NCBI GenBank assembly: GCA_039621445.1
Contig: CP154957.1
Coordinates: forward strand, 3,094,504-3,158,503
Direction: 5' to 3'
Length of the DNA: 64,000 nt
Origin: Euglena gracilis
Taxonomy: Eukaryota > Euglenida > Euglenophyceae > Euglenales
Positions 37,991 to 47,389 of this stretch are shown here, one piece after another. The position numbers and the translations under genes were made by a program. The notes under the pieces were generated by a model. It saw only the letters and a program-made list of their open reading frames with translations, was not told where the DNA came from and ran no database searches. Within the stretch, counting starts at the first letter, position 1. Each line of letters begins with the position of its first letter.

Positions 37991-40311
37991 GGGAGCAGCA
38001 CTCGGTCTCCGGCCATGTGGGCGGGGACCGGCTGGTGGAGGAGGCCGAGCGCACCTACGTCTTCGCGGACCGGATGGAGGCGGCGAAGGTGGCCAGCGGG
38101 CTGCAGCGGACGTGCCCGGTGTGCCAGGCCACCGAGCACCCGCACCAGCCGCTGCGGCTGAAGGTCTGCCCGACGCCCGTCCCGCCGTACATCATGGCGT
38201 CGGTGGCCATCGACCTCTTCGTGATGCCGGAGGTGGACTTCGAGGGGCAGCTGTACAACGTGTTCGCCGCCTGCGTCGATCGCCACAGTGGGTGGGTCGT
38301 GGCCACGGCCCACCACACGCGCGGCCTCACCGCCGCCACCGTGGCCAAGGCGATGTACCGGGGGTGGTGGTCGCCGCACGGGCTGCCCAGCGTGATCACG
38401 AGTGATCGCGGGCCGCACTTTGCTGGCGCGTGGTGGCGCAGCATGTGCGGCCTGCACGGGATCCGCCACGCCTATGCCCAGGCGTACCACCACGCGGCGA
38501 ACGGGCGGGCGGAGTCCCTCGGTGCGCAGCTGCAGAAGCGGATCCGGAGCGAGAAGGCCGAGGCCCCGATCACCTGGGTGGAGTCCCTGCCCAGGGCAGT
38601 GCAGAAGCTGAACGACTCCAAGGCGCAGCACGGCCTGAGTCCGTACGAGGTGCTGTATGGACGGCATCGGTGGACTGGTGGCGTACCGTACAAGGCCCCG
38701 GTCATGGTGGAGGATGCCGTGTCGTTCTTCGAGAGACAGAAGGCCGTGGACCAGAAGGTCGCTGACGTCCTCAACGACCTCCACAAGCGGCAAGCGGACC
38801 AGAAGAACCGGAGCAGGAAGGACCTCGAGGAGTTCGCCAAGGGAGACCTGGTCTGGTACCTCCGGCCTCCGAGACGGCCGGGCCAGAAGCTCGAGAGCTA
38901 CTGGCTTGGCCCAGCCCGGGTCACCGCGCGCCGTGGCGAGCACTCGTACGAGCTGGAGCTGGAGGAGGGCCGCCGCCAAGAGGCCCACCGCTGCCAGCTG
39001 AAGGCCTACCGCGATGACACGCGGCTGTGGGGCCCGCCCAAGATGTTCGTCTACCGGCAGGCCAGACCGCAAGAAGACGTGGACATCGAGGAGTGGACGG
39101 TGGAGGAGATCCGGCGGCACCGCCGACGAGACGACGGCGACTGGGAGTTCGAGGTGAAGTGGGAGGGCCACCCGACTCTCACGTGGGAGCCGTTGAAGAA
39201 TTTCTTCCATCGCTACTCTCACCAGATGATCGAGTACGCCAAGTCCAAGAAGCTCAAGGTGGACCTGCTGGACTACCTCCACCGCAACCCGGCTGAGGTG
39301 GCGGTCATCATCGCGGAGGTGAAGAAGCAGGAGCAGGAGGTCATCAATAACGCCGAGTGGGAAGACCCCCCCGAGGAGTGGGTTTGGCCCGACGAGGACA
39401 TCAAGAAGGACGAGGAGGCAAGCAGCCAGGAAGGGGAGTCAGCGGACCCCCCAGTGGGCACAGCGGTGCCTGCAGGACAGCACGTCCCGACACGCGATCC
39501 ACCGCCAGCGCTAGGTCAGGATCCACCGCGGACCGTCGCCGCCGCTGCATCGCACCAGCCCGTCCCGCTGCACTTCGTGCGCCACCCGTCCGACCGTCCC
39601 TCCGTCTCTGCGTTTCCCCAGCTGTCGCAGGAGGCTGATCCCCAGATCCCCTCTGCTGCGGTATCAACCTTGGTGTGTCCATCGACAGGAGCTGAGTGTG
39701 CGCAGCCCGTGTCTGCGTTCGCTCATTTGCTGCCGCACGCTGCCCCCCAGGCGGCTGTGGCTGCCTCCCAGGCTGCTGTGGCCGCCCCCCAGGCGACGGT
39801 GGTGGCTGCCACCCAGGCTGCTGTGGCTGCCCCCCAGGCGGCTGTGGCTGCCTCTGCGATGTTCACCCATTCTCCGTATGTGCCCATTCCGAACCATTTC
39901 CCGGCTGCGGGCGGGGACGCGGTGCCCCCTCCGCCTGCGGCCTTCCCGGTGTGTACGGGCCGGCACCCCCCCATGCCACCGGCCTGTGCCACGCCGTCCC
40001 CGTTCCTCTCACATCATTTCCTGCCAGCGCACCCCCATACCCAGTGCGCCCCATTCATCCCCTGTCCCGATGGAGCCTTCGCCACCCATGGCTCCTTCCC
40101 GTTGCACCTCCAGGACCCGTCCTCAGCCTCAAGGCGGCGAGAGGGCACCACCGCCGGTGTCTGCGTCCTCAATCCCCCCAACGCAGGCCTGGTGAGTCCC
40201 GGCCCTTTCCGGCCCCAACCCGGAGGCCACCCATTTTCCCCTACCCACGGCTACCCATGCCAGCCCACCGCCCCGGGGGTGGTTGGAAAAGCCTGGCGTC
40301 AAACCGGGTAG
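37552..40311 (+). CDS. LTR element: integrase with chromodomain
   Basis: The real protein begins near 37,780 (DLDINVFDMDWSKAYAVCPR). The HHCC zinc domain is HSVSGH...CPVC (about 38,000-38,130). The catalytic core is DD35E: Asp 38,212, Asp 38,404 (ITSDRGPHF) and Glu 38,512 (NGRAESLG), with 63 and 35 residues between them. A GPY-like region follows (LGPARVTARRGEHSYELELE), then a chromodomain (WTVEEIRRHRRR, WEFEVKWEGHPTLTWEPL, about 39,095-39,200), which in chromoviruses steers insertion to marked chromatin. A long Pro/Ala-rich tail ends at 40,311. This frame is -1 relative to RT. Confidence 0.82.
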   Translation: MHRITSVRASTIIQRAIASPITSTAVHRTAVHRTVRSAHSRGVITGHARPSVRSRCAVTGRVGPVCSALAAGVPSTADPVPPQPDLDINVFDMDWSKAYAVCPRWKPVWDQAHNGPGWPSGFQLVDGRLVSAGRWCVPSGLLAEVLREQHSVSGHVGGDRLVEEAERTYVFADRMEAAKVASGLQRTCPVCQATEHPHQPLRLKVCPTPVPPYIMASVAIDLFVMPEVDFEGQLYNVFAACVDRHSGWVVATAHHTRGLTAATVAKAMYRGWWSPHGLPSVITSDRGPHFAGAWWRSMCGLHGIRHAYAQAYHHAANGRAESLGAQLQKRIRSEKAEAPITWVESLPRAVQKLNDSKAQHGLSPYEVLYGRHRWTGGVPYKAPVMVEDAVSFFERQKAVDQKVADVLNDLHKRQADQKNRSRKDLEEFAKGDLVWYLRPPRRPGQKLESYWLGPARVTARRGEHSYELELEEGRRQEAHRCQLKAYRDDTRLWGPPKMFVYRQARPQEDVDIEEWTVEEIRRHRRRDDGDWEFEVKWEGHPTLTWEPLKNFFHRYSHQMIEYAKSKKLKVDLLDYLHRNPAEVAVIIAEVKKQEQEVINNAEWEDPPEEWVWPDEDIKKDEEASSQEGESADPPVGTAVPAGQHVPTRDPPPALGQDPPRTVAAAASHQPVPLHFVRHPSDRPSVSAFPQLSQEADPQIPSAAVSTLVCPSTGAECAQPVSAFAHLLPHAAPQAAVAASQAAVAAPQATVVAATQAAVAAPQAAVAASAMFTHSPYVPIPNHFPAAGGDAVPPPPAAFPVCTGRHPPMPPACATPSPFLSHHFLPAHPHTQCAPFIPCPDGAFATHGSFPLHLQDPSSASRRREGTTAGVCVLNPPNAGLVSPGPFRPQPGGHPFSPTHGYPCQPTAPGVVGKAWRQTG

Positions 40312-40520
40312 CGGGGGTTGTATTTGTGGGGCTGCTGCTGCTGCTGCCGTTCCTTGCCTGCCGATTCGCCAGAGTGCCTGCTGCGCCGTGGACCAAGACG
40401 CTGGCGGAGGCTGGGTACGTGGAGACTACACCGTCGGAGGCGAGCCGACGGATGGCAGCGGATGTCTCTGCCCCTGTCCTTCACACTGACACTGATACTG
40501 TGGAGGCAGGAGGAGGCTGA
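40299..40520 (+). CDS. Candidate small membrane ORF after integrase
   Basis: In a third frame: AGVVFVGLLLLLPFLACRFA, a convincing membrane helix, followed by VPAAPWTKTLAEAGYVETTP and an acidic end, stop at 40,518. GC3 bias is kept. There is no ATG directly before the helix. It could be an Env-like remnant, a frame-shifted Pol tail, or chance. Confidence 0.25.
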   Translation, partial: SNRVAGVVFVGLLLLLPFLACRFARVPAAPWTKTLAEAGYVETTPSEASRRMAADVSAPVLHTDTDTVEAGGG

Positions 40521-40539
40521 CGCCCAAGGCCGGAAGCCA

Positions 40540-42062
40540 GAGGCGGGCGGCAGCCAGGGGCAGAGCAGACCCCCCCAGCCGGCCAAGGGAAGACAACGGC
40601 CGGGAGAGAGCGGGGGGGCGGAGGCCACACAGACAAGCCAGCGGCCCAAGGGGGCCACCAGCCAGCCACCCCCCAGCCAGCGAGGGGAGGCAGACAGCCA
40701 AGGCAGCCAGGCACCCCCCCCCAGGGGACACCGAGCCAAGCCACCCCCCCCCAGGGGGAACCGAAGCCCCCCCCCCCCCCCAGGGGGAACCGAAGCCAGC
40801 CAGGCCCCCCAGGGGGAACCGAAGCCACCCCCCCCCCCCCCCCCCCCCAGGGGGAACCGAAGCCAGCCAGGCCCCCCCAGGGGGAACCGAAGCCAGCCCC
40901 CCCCCCCAGGGGGCACCGAGCCAAGCCCCCCCCCCCCCCAGGGGGAACCGAAGCCAGCCAGGCCCCCCCAGGGGGAACCGAAGCCAGCCCCCCCCCCAGG
41001 GGGCACCGAACAGCCAAAGCCCCCCCAGGGGGCACCAGCAAGGCGAGAGGCCCCAGAGGGCCACAGAGCAAGGGCCCCCCAGAGGGCCGCCGAGAGGCCC
41101 CAGAGGGCCACCGAGAGGCCCCAGAGGACCACCGAGCCAAGACCCCCCAGGAGGCCCCAGAGGGCCACCGAGCCAGGCCCCCCCCCAGGGGGCCAGAGGG
41201 CCCAGGCCCCCCCAGGGGGCCCCAGAGGCAACCGAGCCAGGACCCCCCCCCCGGGGGCCAGAAGCCAGAAACCCAAAACCGCCCCCCCCCCGGGGGCCCA
41301 GAGAGCACAAACCCAGGTCCGCCCCCCCCCGGGGCCCCAGAGGCCACCAACCAAGCCCACCCCCCCCCAGGGGGCCCAGAGAGCACGACCAAAGACCCCC
41401 CCACACCAAGGCAGAAGACCCCAGGGGGACCCCCCGGGCACAAAAAAAAAAAAAAAAAAGGCCCCCCCCCCCAGGGGCGCCCAAAAAAAAAAAGCCCCCC
41501 CCCCCAGGGCCCCCAAAAAAAAAAAAAAAAGCCCCCCCCCCCCCAGGGGCGCCCACACCCACCGGAGCCCCAGAGCGCCAAACGAGAACCGAAGAGGGCG
41601 CAAGGAGCACCCCCCCCCAGAGCGCCACAAGAGAACCGAGCAGGCGCAAGGGAGAGAAAGGCACGCCCCCCCCCCCCCCCAGCCAGCCAGGCCAGGCGGG
41701 GCAAAGGAGGCAAGCCGAAGAGACCCCCCAGGCACCAGAAAGACCCAAGGGAGCCCAAGGGACCGCCCCCCCCCCCAACCAGCCGGGGAGCGCGCAGCCC
41801 CCCCGAAAGGCACAACGCTCCGGGCTCTGCCCCCAGCCTGCAGGTCGGCGCGGCGCGGCTGCCAAGCCACCCAGCAGGACAGCGGCCCCTGCCCAGAGCC
41901 CGGAGGAGTTCCACCCCCACCCAAGGCGCCCACAGGAGCCTGCGGCCGGCCTGCCAGCAGACCGCCCGGGGACCAACGCCAGCCCCCGACCAGGCTCCTG
42001 TGGCGCGCGAGGCCACACACGAGGGGCGCCCCCGGGCACCAAACGCCAAAGGCCAAGGCCGA
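40540..42062 (+). repeat. C-rich tandem repeat region of the LTR element
   Basis: The plus strand is dominated by C runs and CCCCCAGGGGG palindromes. Between about 40,690 and 41,040 a unit of about 30 bp, CAGGGGGAACCGAAGCCAGCC plus a C run, repeats eight or more times. Further on GCCCCAGAGGGCCACCGAG repeats, and poly-A plus poly-C blocks follow (41,440-41,560). One plus-strand frame stays open for 609 codons (40,318-42,147) directly after the integrase stop, giving Pro/Arg/Gly-rich sequence. I treat this as non-coding. Confidence 0.6.
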
Positions 42063-42207
42063 GGCCAAGGCCACACCCCTGCCCTCCTTATACCCGAACC
42101 GCCCCGATGTTTGTTTATACAGTTTGTTTACTACGCCGATGAGGTGAGCATCGCCCCCCGCTCCCGCCTCCGAGGTTAGCCGAAGGCAGGCGAGGCCGGG
42201 TGCCTCG

Positions 42208-42220
42208 GTAGGAAGGGGAG
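42208..42220 (+). promoter_or_regulatory. Polypurine tract
   Basis: GGTAGGAAGGGGAG directly before the right LTR; the uninterrupted purine part is AGGAAGGGGAG. It would prime plus-strand synthesis. Confidence 0.8.
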
Positions 42221-42816
42221 TGTGGGCGGCGGGAGGCGGCCTGGCGCCTGCGCACTGGAATTAGCGAACATTCTGCCCCATTCCGCTACTTTTTTTACCT
42301 GTGTACTTTTCCCCCCAGGTTCTCTCTTCCGAATGTTTCATTCAAAGAATTGTGCATGCTGAAGGAAGGAATATCAAAAATTCAATCTGATTTCAAGGAA
42401 ACAATTGTCCAAGAATTTCAAAAAGTCAATCCGGAAGGTCAATCAAAAAGAAAGAGTTCAAATTCAAAAAAAGGAAGAGCAAGCGGCGCTGGGAATCAAG
42501 GTGAAGGTGTTCTTCCGTCCCCCCCGCTACCCTTTTTTAAATTCAATCCAGGCTTTTCCCCCCCCCCCCCTACTGCTTCAGAGGCACCCCCAAGGAGTTG
42601 GCCAAAAATACCGTTCCCCCCCCCCCAATTTTTGAATTATTTGGCTGCCGGAACCCAGGTTCTGGCTGAATTCAGGGACCAAAAGACACAAAAAAAGGGA
42701 ATTTTTGGGGCGCGTGTGCCTATTTTTACCGGAGCGCCGGGTGACTGTTTTCCCCCACTCGGCCTGCCGGGGAGCCCATTCCGTCCACGGTCACCGAACC
42801 GGCGAGAGGGGAAAAC
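42221..42816 (+). repeat. Right LTR
   Basis: TGTGGGCGGC...GAAAAC, a near-identical copy of 29,091-29,689, followed by the right TGAAC (42,817-42,821). Confidence 0.9.
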
Positions 42817-42821
42817 TGAAC

Positions 42822-43292
42822 CTGACCATTTTTCATCTGATTCTGAAGTTTTTCAAAAACCAGATCACCCCAGAGGTGGACATGTTTTGCACACCCAGCA
42901 ACAAAAAATTCCCCAAGTTCATTTGTCGATACCCCCACCAAGGGGCTTTGTTGGTGGATGCTCTGAAGGCAGATTTAAGGGGTCTCCCCCCAGTTTATGC
43001 CAACCCTCCCTGGAGCATCATTCCCCAATGGGTTCAGAGATTAATGTTAAACCCAGACCTAATTTGTCTGTTGATTGTACCCCACTGGGCTTCGACATCA
43101 TGGTGGCGCCAATTAATGTCAATCAGGCAGCCAGGCAGCAAGGTTTTGCTAGTACCCCCCCAGTGGGGTCTGTTCACCAACTGCTGGGGGGAGGAGATGC
43201 CCCCCCCAAGGTGGAATTTGGCCTGCTTGATTGTGTCAGGCAAATATTACAATCCCAGGAAGTTTCGATGTCCAGTATCGACACTTACATAA
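42822..43292 (+). pseudogene. Element A: Dam-like methyltransferase domain, 3' part
   Basis: Resumes A's Pol after the LTR element: FFKNQITPEVDMFCTPSNKK, VDALKADLRGLPPVYANPPW (NPPW, motif IV of adenine methylases), LIVPHWASTSWWRQLM, stop after FRCPVSTLT. The same domain is uninterrupted in B. The SAM-binding motif I is not obvious, so catalytic activity is uncertain, as for DIRS elements generally. Confidence 0.7.
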
Positions 43293-44503
43293 AAAATCTG
43301 GGAAATGTCAAAAGATATGACTCAGCCTTCAGGGCATTGGTGGGTCAATTATTGCACAAAGGGGTGCCTCTGCAGCAGTGCACAGTCCCCAAGATGGCTG
43401 AAGCCATCCTTGATCTTGCTGTTCATAGCATCAATACTGCACGAAATGCATATGCAGCAGCCTTATTACTCCCAGGGTTTGGGTCTTTGAGATTTTCACC
43501 CCTTCTGGCTCCATTGAAAAGGAAGTGGAATGCCAATGTCTGCAAGTATGCCCACTTTTGGGACCCCACTGATTTCCTAGAAAACATCATGAGGAATTCC
43601 ACACCCCTCTCAGACCTATCTGTGAAAGAGCTCAGAAACAGACTCATCATCTGTTGGAGGCTTTTGGCCCTCCACAGGGGGGTTGATTTAGCCAGGACAC
43701 AGCGAAAAATCAGTTTCGTGGGAGAAAAAATTTTCATTTTATTGCAAAGGAAAGGGTGGCAATTCCCAAAATGGGAAGAGATTTTGAATTTGCCACACAC
43801 CCCCCTCATCAGCCCATGGCATTTATTGAAAGAGTATGTGGAGAGGACAGCCCACATGGTTGGGCACAAAAATAATTTGTTGTGGTCTTTGGATGGTAAA
43901 AGACCTTTGACATCAGAAAGGGTGAATTCCCTAACCAAAGAAATTCTGCAGGAGGGGGGGGTGGACACCACCCACTGGAAACCCCACAGCACCAGAGGGG
44001 CTGGGGTCTTATGGTGGAAAAATGCTGGTTTGCAAGTGGAAGAAGTCCAGCAGCTGGGTCAGTGGAAAAATTTTGGTGCCTTCCAAGCTCATTATTTGAG
44101 GCTGGGAGTCGTGTCAAAAATTCAAAATATTATGGCCCAAAGGGGGGTGCACAGTACCTCACCATCTCGCAGTGCGGAGCCCGAATGGTCTCGGACTCCC
44201 ACGACAAAGGAAGGGGGAGGAAGGGACCAAGAGGACGAAGCACAAGAAGATGGTGAGCCCATCCCTCCCACCCAAAAAATCAGCAGAAAAAGAAAGACAT
44301 CTCAACCAGAAAAGGGACCCCCAACCAAGCAGCCCCAACCACCCACCCAGAAACACAGAAAGAGACCACCATCCCCATCAGGGGGGGGGGGGCCCACCAA
44401 GCGACCATGGGAGAGGGGGGGGGCGGGGCCACGGCGGTTCAGCTTCGCCAAGGTGTCGGAGGAGGCCTCATCATCGCCAACTCCGGCAACAAAGGCGCAG
44501 TAA
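42822..44503 (+). CDS. Element A: tyrosine recombinase
   Basis: The same protein as B's, open to a TAA at 44,501. Landmarks are SSIDTYIKNLGNVKRY, LLALHRGVDLART, HWKPHSTRGAGVLWW (His codon 43,985, Arg codon 43,994), GQWKNFGAFQAHYLRL. The frame is open back into the right LTR, so no native start remains. The first part overlaps the methyltransferase in another frame. The catalytic residues are intact. The C-terminal tail is encoded by the internal complementary region. Confidence 0.8.
44156..44257 (+). repeat. Element A internal complementary region
   Basis: ACCTCACCATCTCGCAGTGC...GAATGGTC (inverse of the left outer arm at 21,646-21,680) joined to TCGGACTCCCACGACAAAGG...GATGGTGAG (inverse of the right outer arm at 44,571-44,632). 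Confidence 0.85.
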
Positions 44504-44632
44504 GAAGCACCCCCCGCGCACGCACAAACACACCAGAACAGAACAGCCGGCAAGGAAAGCAGGACCTCACCATCTTCTTGTGCTTCGCCCTCTTGGTCCC
44601 TTCCTCCCCCTTCCTTTGTCGTGGGAGTCCGA
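44476..44632 (+). repeat. Element A right terminus: inverted terminal repeat plus outer arm
   Basis: 44,476-44,574 is the inverse of 21,667-21,764. The outer arm runs to GTGGGAGTCCGA at 44,632, after which host DNA begins (AAGGACCGCAGCGGG). Confidence 0.85.
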
Positions 44633-44977
44633 AAGGACCGCAGCGGGCGCAACTGCGCGGGGTTTGATGTCGCCGAAAAGTTAAAACGCAGGGAAGAGTC
44701 TTTAGCGTCGCTGGGCTCGAGAAAATTAGGTGAGCAAAGCCTGGCCAGCCCCCCGTTTCCCAAAGGACAAATACGTAACGCTCGCGGTGCATATGTGGCT
44801 TTCTTTGACAGGCAGGTAGTACTCAGCCCTTCACCTTGGTGGAATCCCACCTTCGCGCTTGCGTTTTGGTTCGCGGTGAACGCTTTCGTTTCCGGCGGAC
44901 GGCGGTTGAAGCCCTGTCACAGCAGCAAAAGCAAGCAAGCATCGCCTTCTAAGCACCGGCCAGCCACGAAAGGATGA
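44633..44977 (+). CDS. Hypothetical ORF after element A
   Basis: Open from the element border to a TGA at 44,975. It reads FDVAEKLKRREESLASLGSR, then KGQIRNARGAYVAFFDRQVV and a hydrophobic NPTFALAFWFAVNAFV. A possible donor AAATTAG|GTGAGC at 44,729 would end an exon earlier. No known domain; GC3 bias is modest. It could be host coding sequence cut by element A or chance. Confidence 0.25.
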   Translation, partial: KDRSGRNCAGFDVAEKLKRREESLASLGSRKLGEQSLASPPFPKGQIRNARGAYVAFFDRQVVLSPSPWWNPTFALAFWFAVNAFVSGGRRLKPCHSSKSKQASPSKHRPATKG

Positions 44978-47299
44978 ATTTTATCGCAAAAATTCTAAGC
45001 ATTCCCGCAGCATTCCGAGCAGATCTAGCGCACATCTCGCGGTTTTGGGGCATTTTCCTGCAGCATTTTTCCCCACTTGCGCTTCTGTTGAAGGTATATT
45101 TTCGGTGTTATTTTTGGCCCTTCATAAGATTTTGGGGTTTCTCCCCTTTTTTAAAAAAAAATATCTGTCGCCATTTTGGGTCATTTTTTGGCCTTCATGT
45201 GAAACAGAATTTCCCCACCTTTTGCAGCTGCTTTTCTTTTTGAATTTTTGAATCAGTGCCAAAGCCACCCTGCCGGAGCCAAAATGGCTGACCCTGTGGC
45301 TCCCCAAGCGGAAATGGCTCAAAATGGCCTGAAAGGAGGATTGCTACTGGTGTCCACCGCGATCCTCAAAGCACGATTTTTTGAAAATTGGAATGGACTT
45401 GCCGTGATTTTCGTGGTTCTGCATGCCGGAAATGTGGCAGATGATCTGGGCCGCATCCGCAGTTGAACGGTTGAAAAAAAGATATTTTTCGCCCTTGAAC
45501 TCTTAAAATAAGCGCCAATAAAAGGTTTTTATTCCCGAAACTTTTTTTTTTGCAACGTCTTATTTTTTGAGGGTACCAGAAGAGGGCAAAACTAGGCATC
45601 ATTCCGGCACTGAAAATTCACTTTCACCCCGGGTGCCATCACCAGAAAACGGTTGCAATCAACATGTGGAGCGCTGTCGTTTAACCAGCGGGAGGAAAAG
45701 GGTGGGAAATTTGCGCATTTTGCGCAAGACGAAATGCTTGCAGCTTAAATGCATTCTGGCCACTAAAACCCCAAACATGGCCAATTGACGGGGTGATAGT
45801 TTGTCAAGGGGTTTTGGCCCTCGGAACCTCCCCCAGAATGGGCCCCTCCCCCCCCCCGTCTTAAAAAAAAAACCCTGGTTGGGAGATGATACAAAAGGGC
45901 TCCTGACAGCATTTTCAGCTATTTTCATTCCCACCCTGGGGGGGGGGTCCCGGGGGACCTACTCAGTTTCCCTCGAAAATGGCCAAAAAAATCGCGAAAA
46001 ATGCCCAAATAGCACCTTTGTCAAAAACTATATCCCCCCGGGGCCCGGGGGGGGGGGAGTTCGGCCGGACCCCCCCACCCCCCCCCCGGGGTCCAAGACT
46101 ACAAACCCCCTGCTCCCAACGCGGACGAATTCCACTGCGTGTGGGAGGTGGCATCATATGGCAACCCACAACAAGCCCTTCCTGTAACACCCATCCAACC
46201 CCAACGAAGCCAACTGTGACCAGGAATGAATGGACAAACACAGCTCCAACAAGGCCATCGGAAATACCGATGAGATTCAGATGAATCACAAAGGCCCTTT
46301 GCAAATACAGAGTGACCAGGGTTATCCAGGTCAGCAGGTTAACCAGGGTTGCTGGCATATATCTCTTTAAGAACCCTGGGGGGGTTGCTGGGCTCGGGCT
46401 AGAAATTTGGGCTGGCTAGAAATTTAGGTGGGCAGCCCCCCCCCCGGATATGAACCCCGGCTGTATCTGGCTGGCCGAAACCAGACAATTGCCTAAAAAT
46501 GCACATGCACTGCGCACCTGACAACCCCCAACACCTCCCCTCCCCAAACACCATTTCTGGCATTTTCAAGCACTTTCTTCAGAAAAAAAATTCGCTTCGC
46601 GCCGCAAATTCTTCGGCGGGATCCAACAAAGAGGGACCTTTTTGGCTTGCTGGGCCAGCAGCACCTCGCCTCCTCCGGGGGGGGGGGGGGGGGTGGTGCT
46701 GGGTTGGGCCAAAATTGTGGCTAGCTGCAGCAGCCCCAGGCTTGCATGGGAATCTCGGAGGAGGGGGGGGTGGGGGGACCCCCTTCCAAAACTGGGGGGG
46801 GGGGGGGCTCCTACCTCCAGTTTTCGGTTGCCGAACTTCTCGCCATTGAGTGCAAAATTTCGGCCCTTTTAAAAAATCAATTTTCCTGAAACTCTCAAAA
46901 ATGGTGGGGAATCAAAGGAAATGTCCAGAGACCTAAATTGAAGCCCTTAAAATGCCCCACCTAACAATATTTTGATTTCCCCGCACTCCCGAGTTACAAC
47001 CACTTTTCAACCAATTTTGGCCATTTTGTGAAAATTTCATATTGAGCCTCAAGATGCACACCCAGCGCAAAGCGCCGGAAGATTTTTTTTTGCCCCCGCA
47101 CCTGCAGAGGAGGGGGGGGAGGGGTGGGGGACCCCCCTTCCAAAACTAGGGGGGTGGGCCCCCTCCTACCACCTACCTCATGTCTCCCATACAACCCTGA
47201 GCAGCCCCCCCCCCCCCCGGTGGGGGAGTCAAAAAAACCTTAAAGAGAGACATGATTCCGGGTAAATGGTCACGGGGAGGGGTTGGTGTGGTCAGCCAG
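44978..47299. other. No firm gene; F2-like units near 45,790-46,100 and 47,040-47,160
   Basis: AT-rich, then C/G-run rich. GCGCAAAGCGCCGGAAG at 47,070 and the C/G blocks at 45,840-46,090 resemble F2. A GGATCCAAC...GGGGGGGTGG unit lies at 46,670-46,830. No exon called. Confidence 0.4.
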
Positions 47300-47389
47300 T
47301 CAGCCAGCGATGCTCTCGTACAAGATGCGTTCCTGATCCTTCATCCGCATGCGCTGGCAGATCCCCAGGGCCGCAATGAACGCCAGCAC
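47300..47389 (-). CDS. Tetraspanin-like gene, last exon
   Basis: 30 codons including TGA, phase 0, acceptor CAATTTTCAG. It encodes [20 protein letters not shown] then RILYESIAG. It completes TM4 and gives a 15-residue charged cytosolic tail. Confidence 0.78.
   Translation of the reverse strand: MLAFIAALGICQRMRMKDQERILYESIAG

Larger units (their letters stand above)
29091..42816 (+). mobile_element. Ty3/Gypsy-type LTR retroelement with methyltransferase-like and chromodomain modules
   Basis: 13.7-kb element bounded by near-identical LTRs (599 and 596 bp) and a 5-bp duplication. It has a tRNA primer site after the left LTR and a purine tract before the right one. The coding order Gag, methyltransferase-like, protease, RT, RNase H, integrase, chromodomain puts it in the Ty3/Gypsy group (integrase after RNase H), near the chromoviruses. 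Coding parts are strongly GC-rich, unlike the LTRs and the host flanks. It lies in the methyltransferase-like region of element A and is younger than A. Two frame breaks make this copy's autonomy doubtful. Confidence 0.9.
21646..44632 (+). mobile_element. DIRS-type retroelement A (split by two insertions)
   Basis: Tyrosine-recombinase retroelement, about 4.6 kb without its insertions. In order it shows: outer end plus inverted terminal repeat (21,646-21,764), start of the coding region (to 22,378), element B (22,379-27,021), RT-RNase H region (27,022-29,090), a Ty3/Gypsy element (29,091-42,816), Dam-like methyltransferase and tyrosine recombinase (42,822-44,503), internal complementary region (44,156-44,257), and terminal repeat plus outer end (44,476-44,632). 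There is no multi-base target duplication; GAA sits at both edges, as expected for recombinase-mediated insertion. It is inactivated by the insertions and by an in-frame TAA at 28,206. Confidence 0.88.

Noticed and set aside
40299-42076. Minus-strand open frames of 500-590 codons rich in Gly/Trp/Ala across the C-rich region
   Set aside because: All three minus frames are open because the plus strand is nearly free of the needed stop complements; the sequence is repetitive and lies antisense within the LTR element.
29091-42816. LTR element as an integrated retrovirus with env
   Set aside because: No signal peptide, cleavage site or glycoprotein domain is visible; the single membrane-like helix near 40,310 has no start codon. 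A Ty3/Gypsy retrotransposon explains everything seen.
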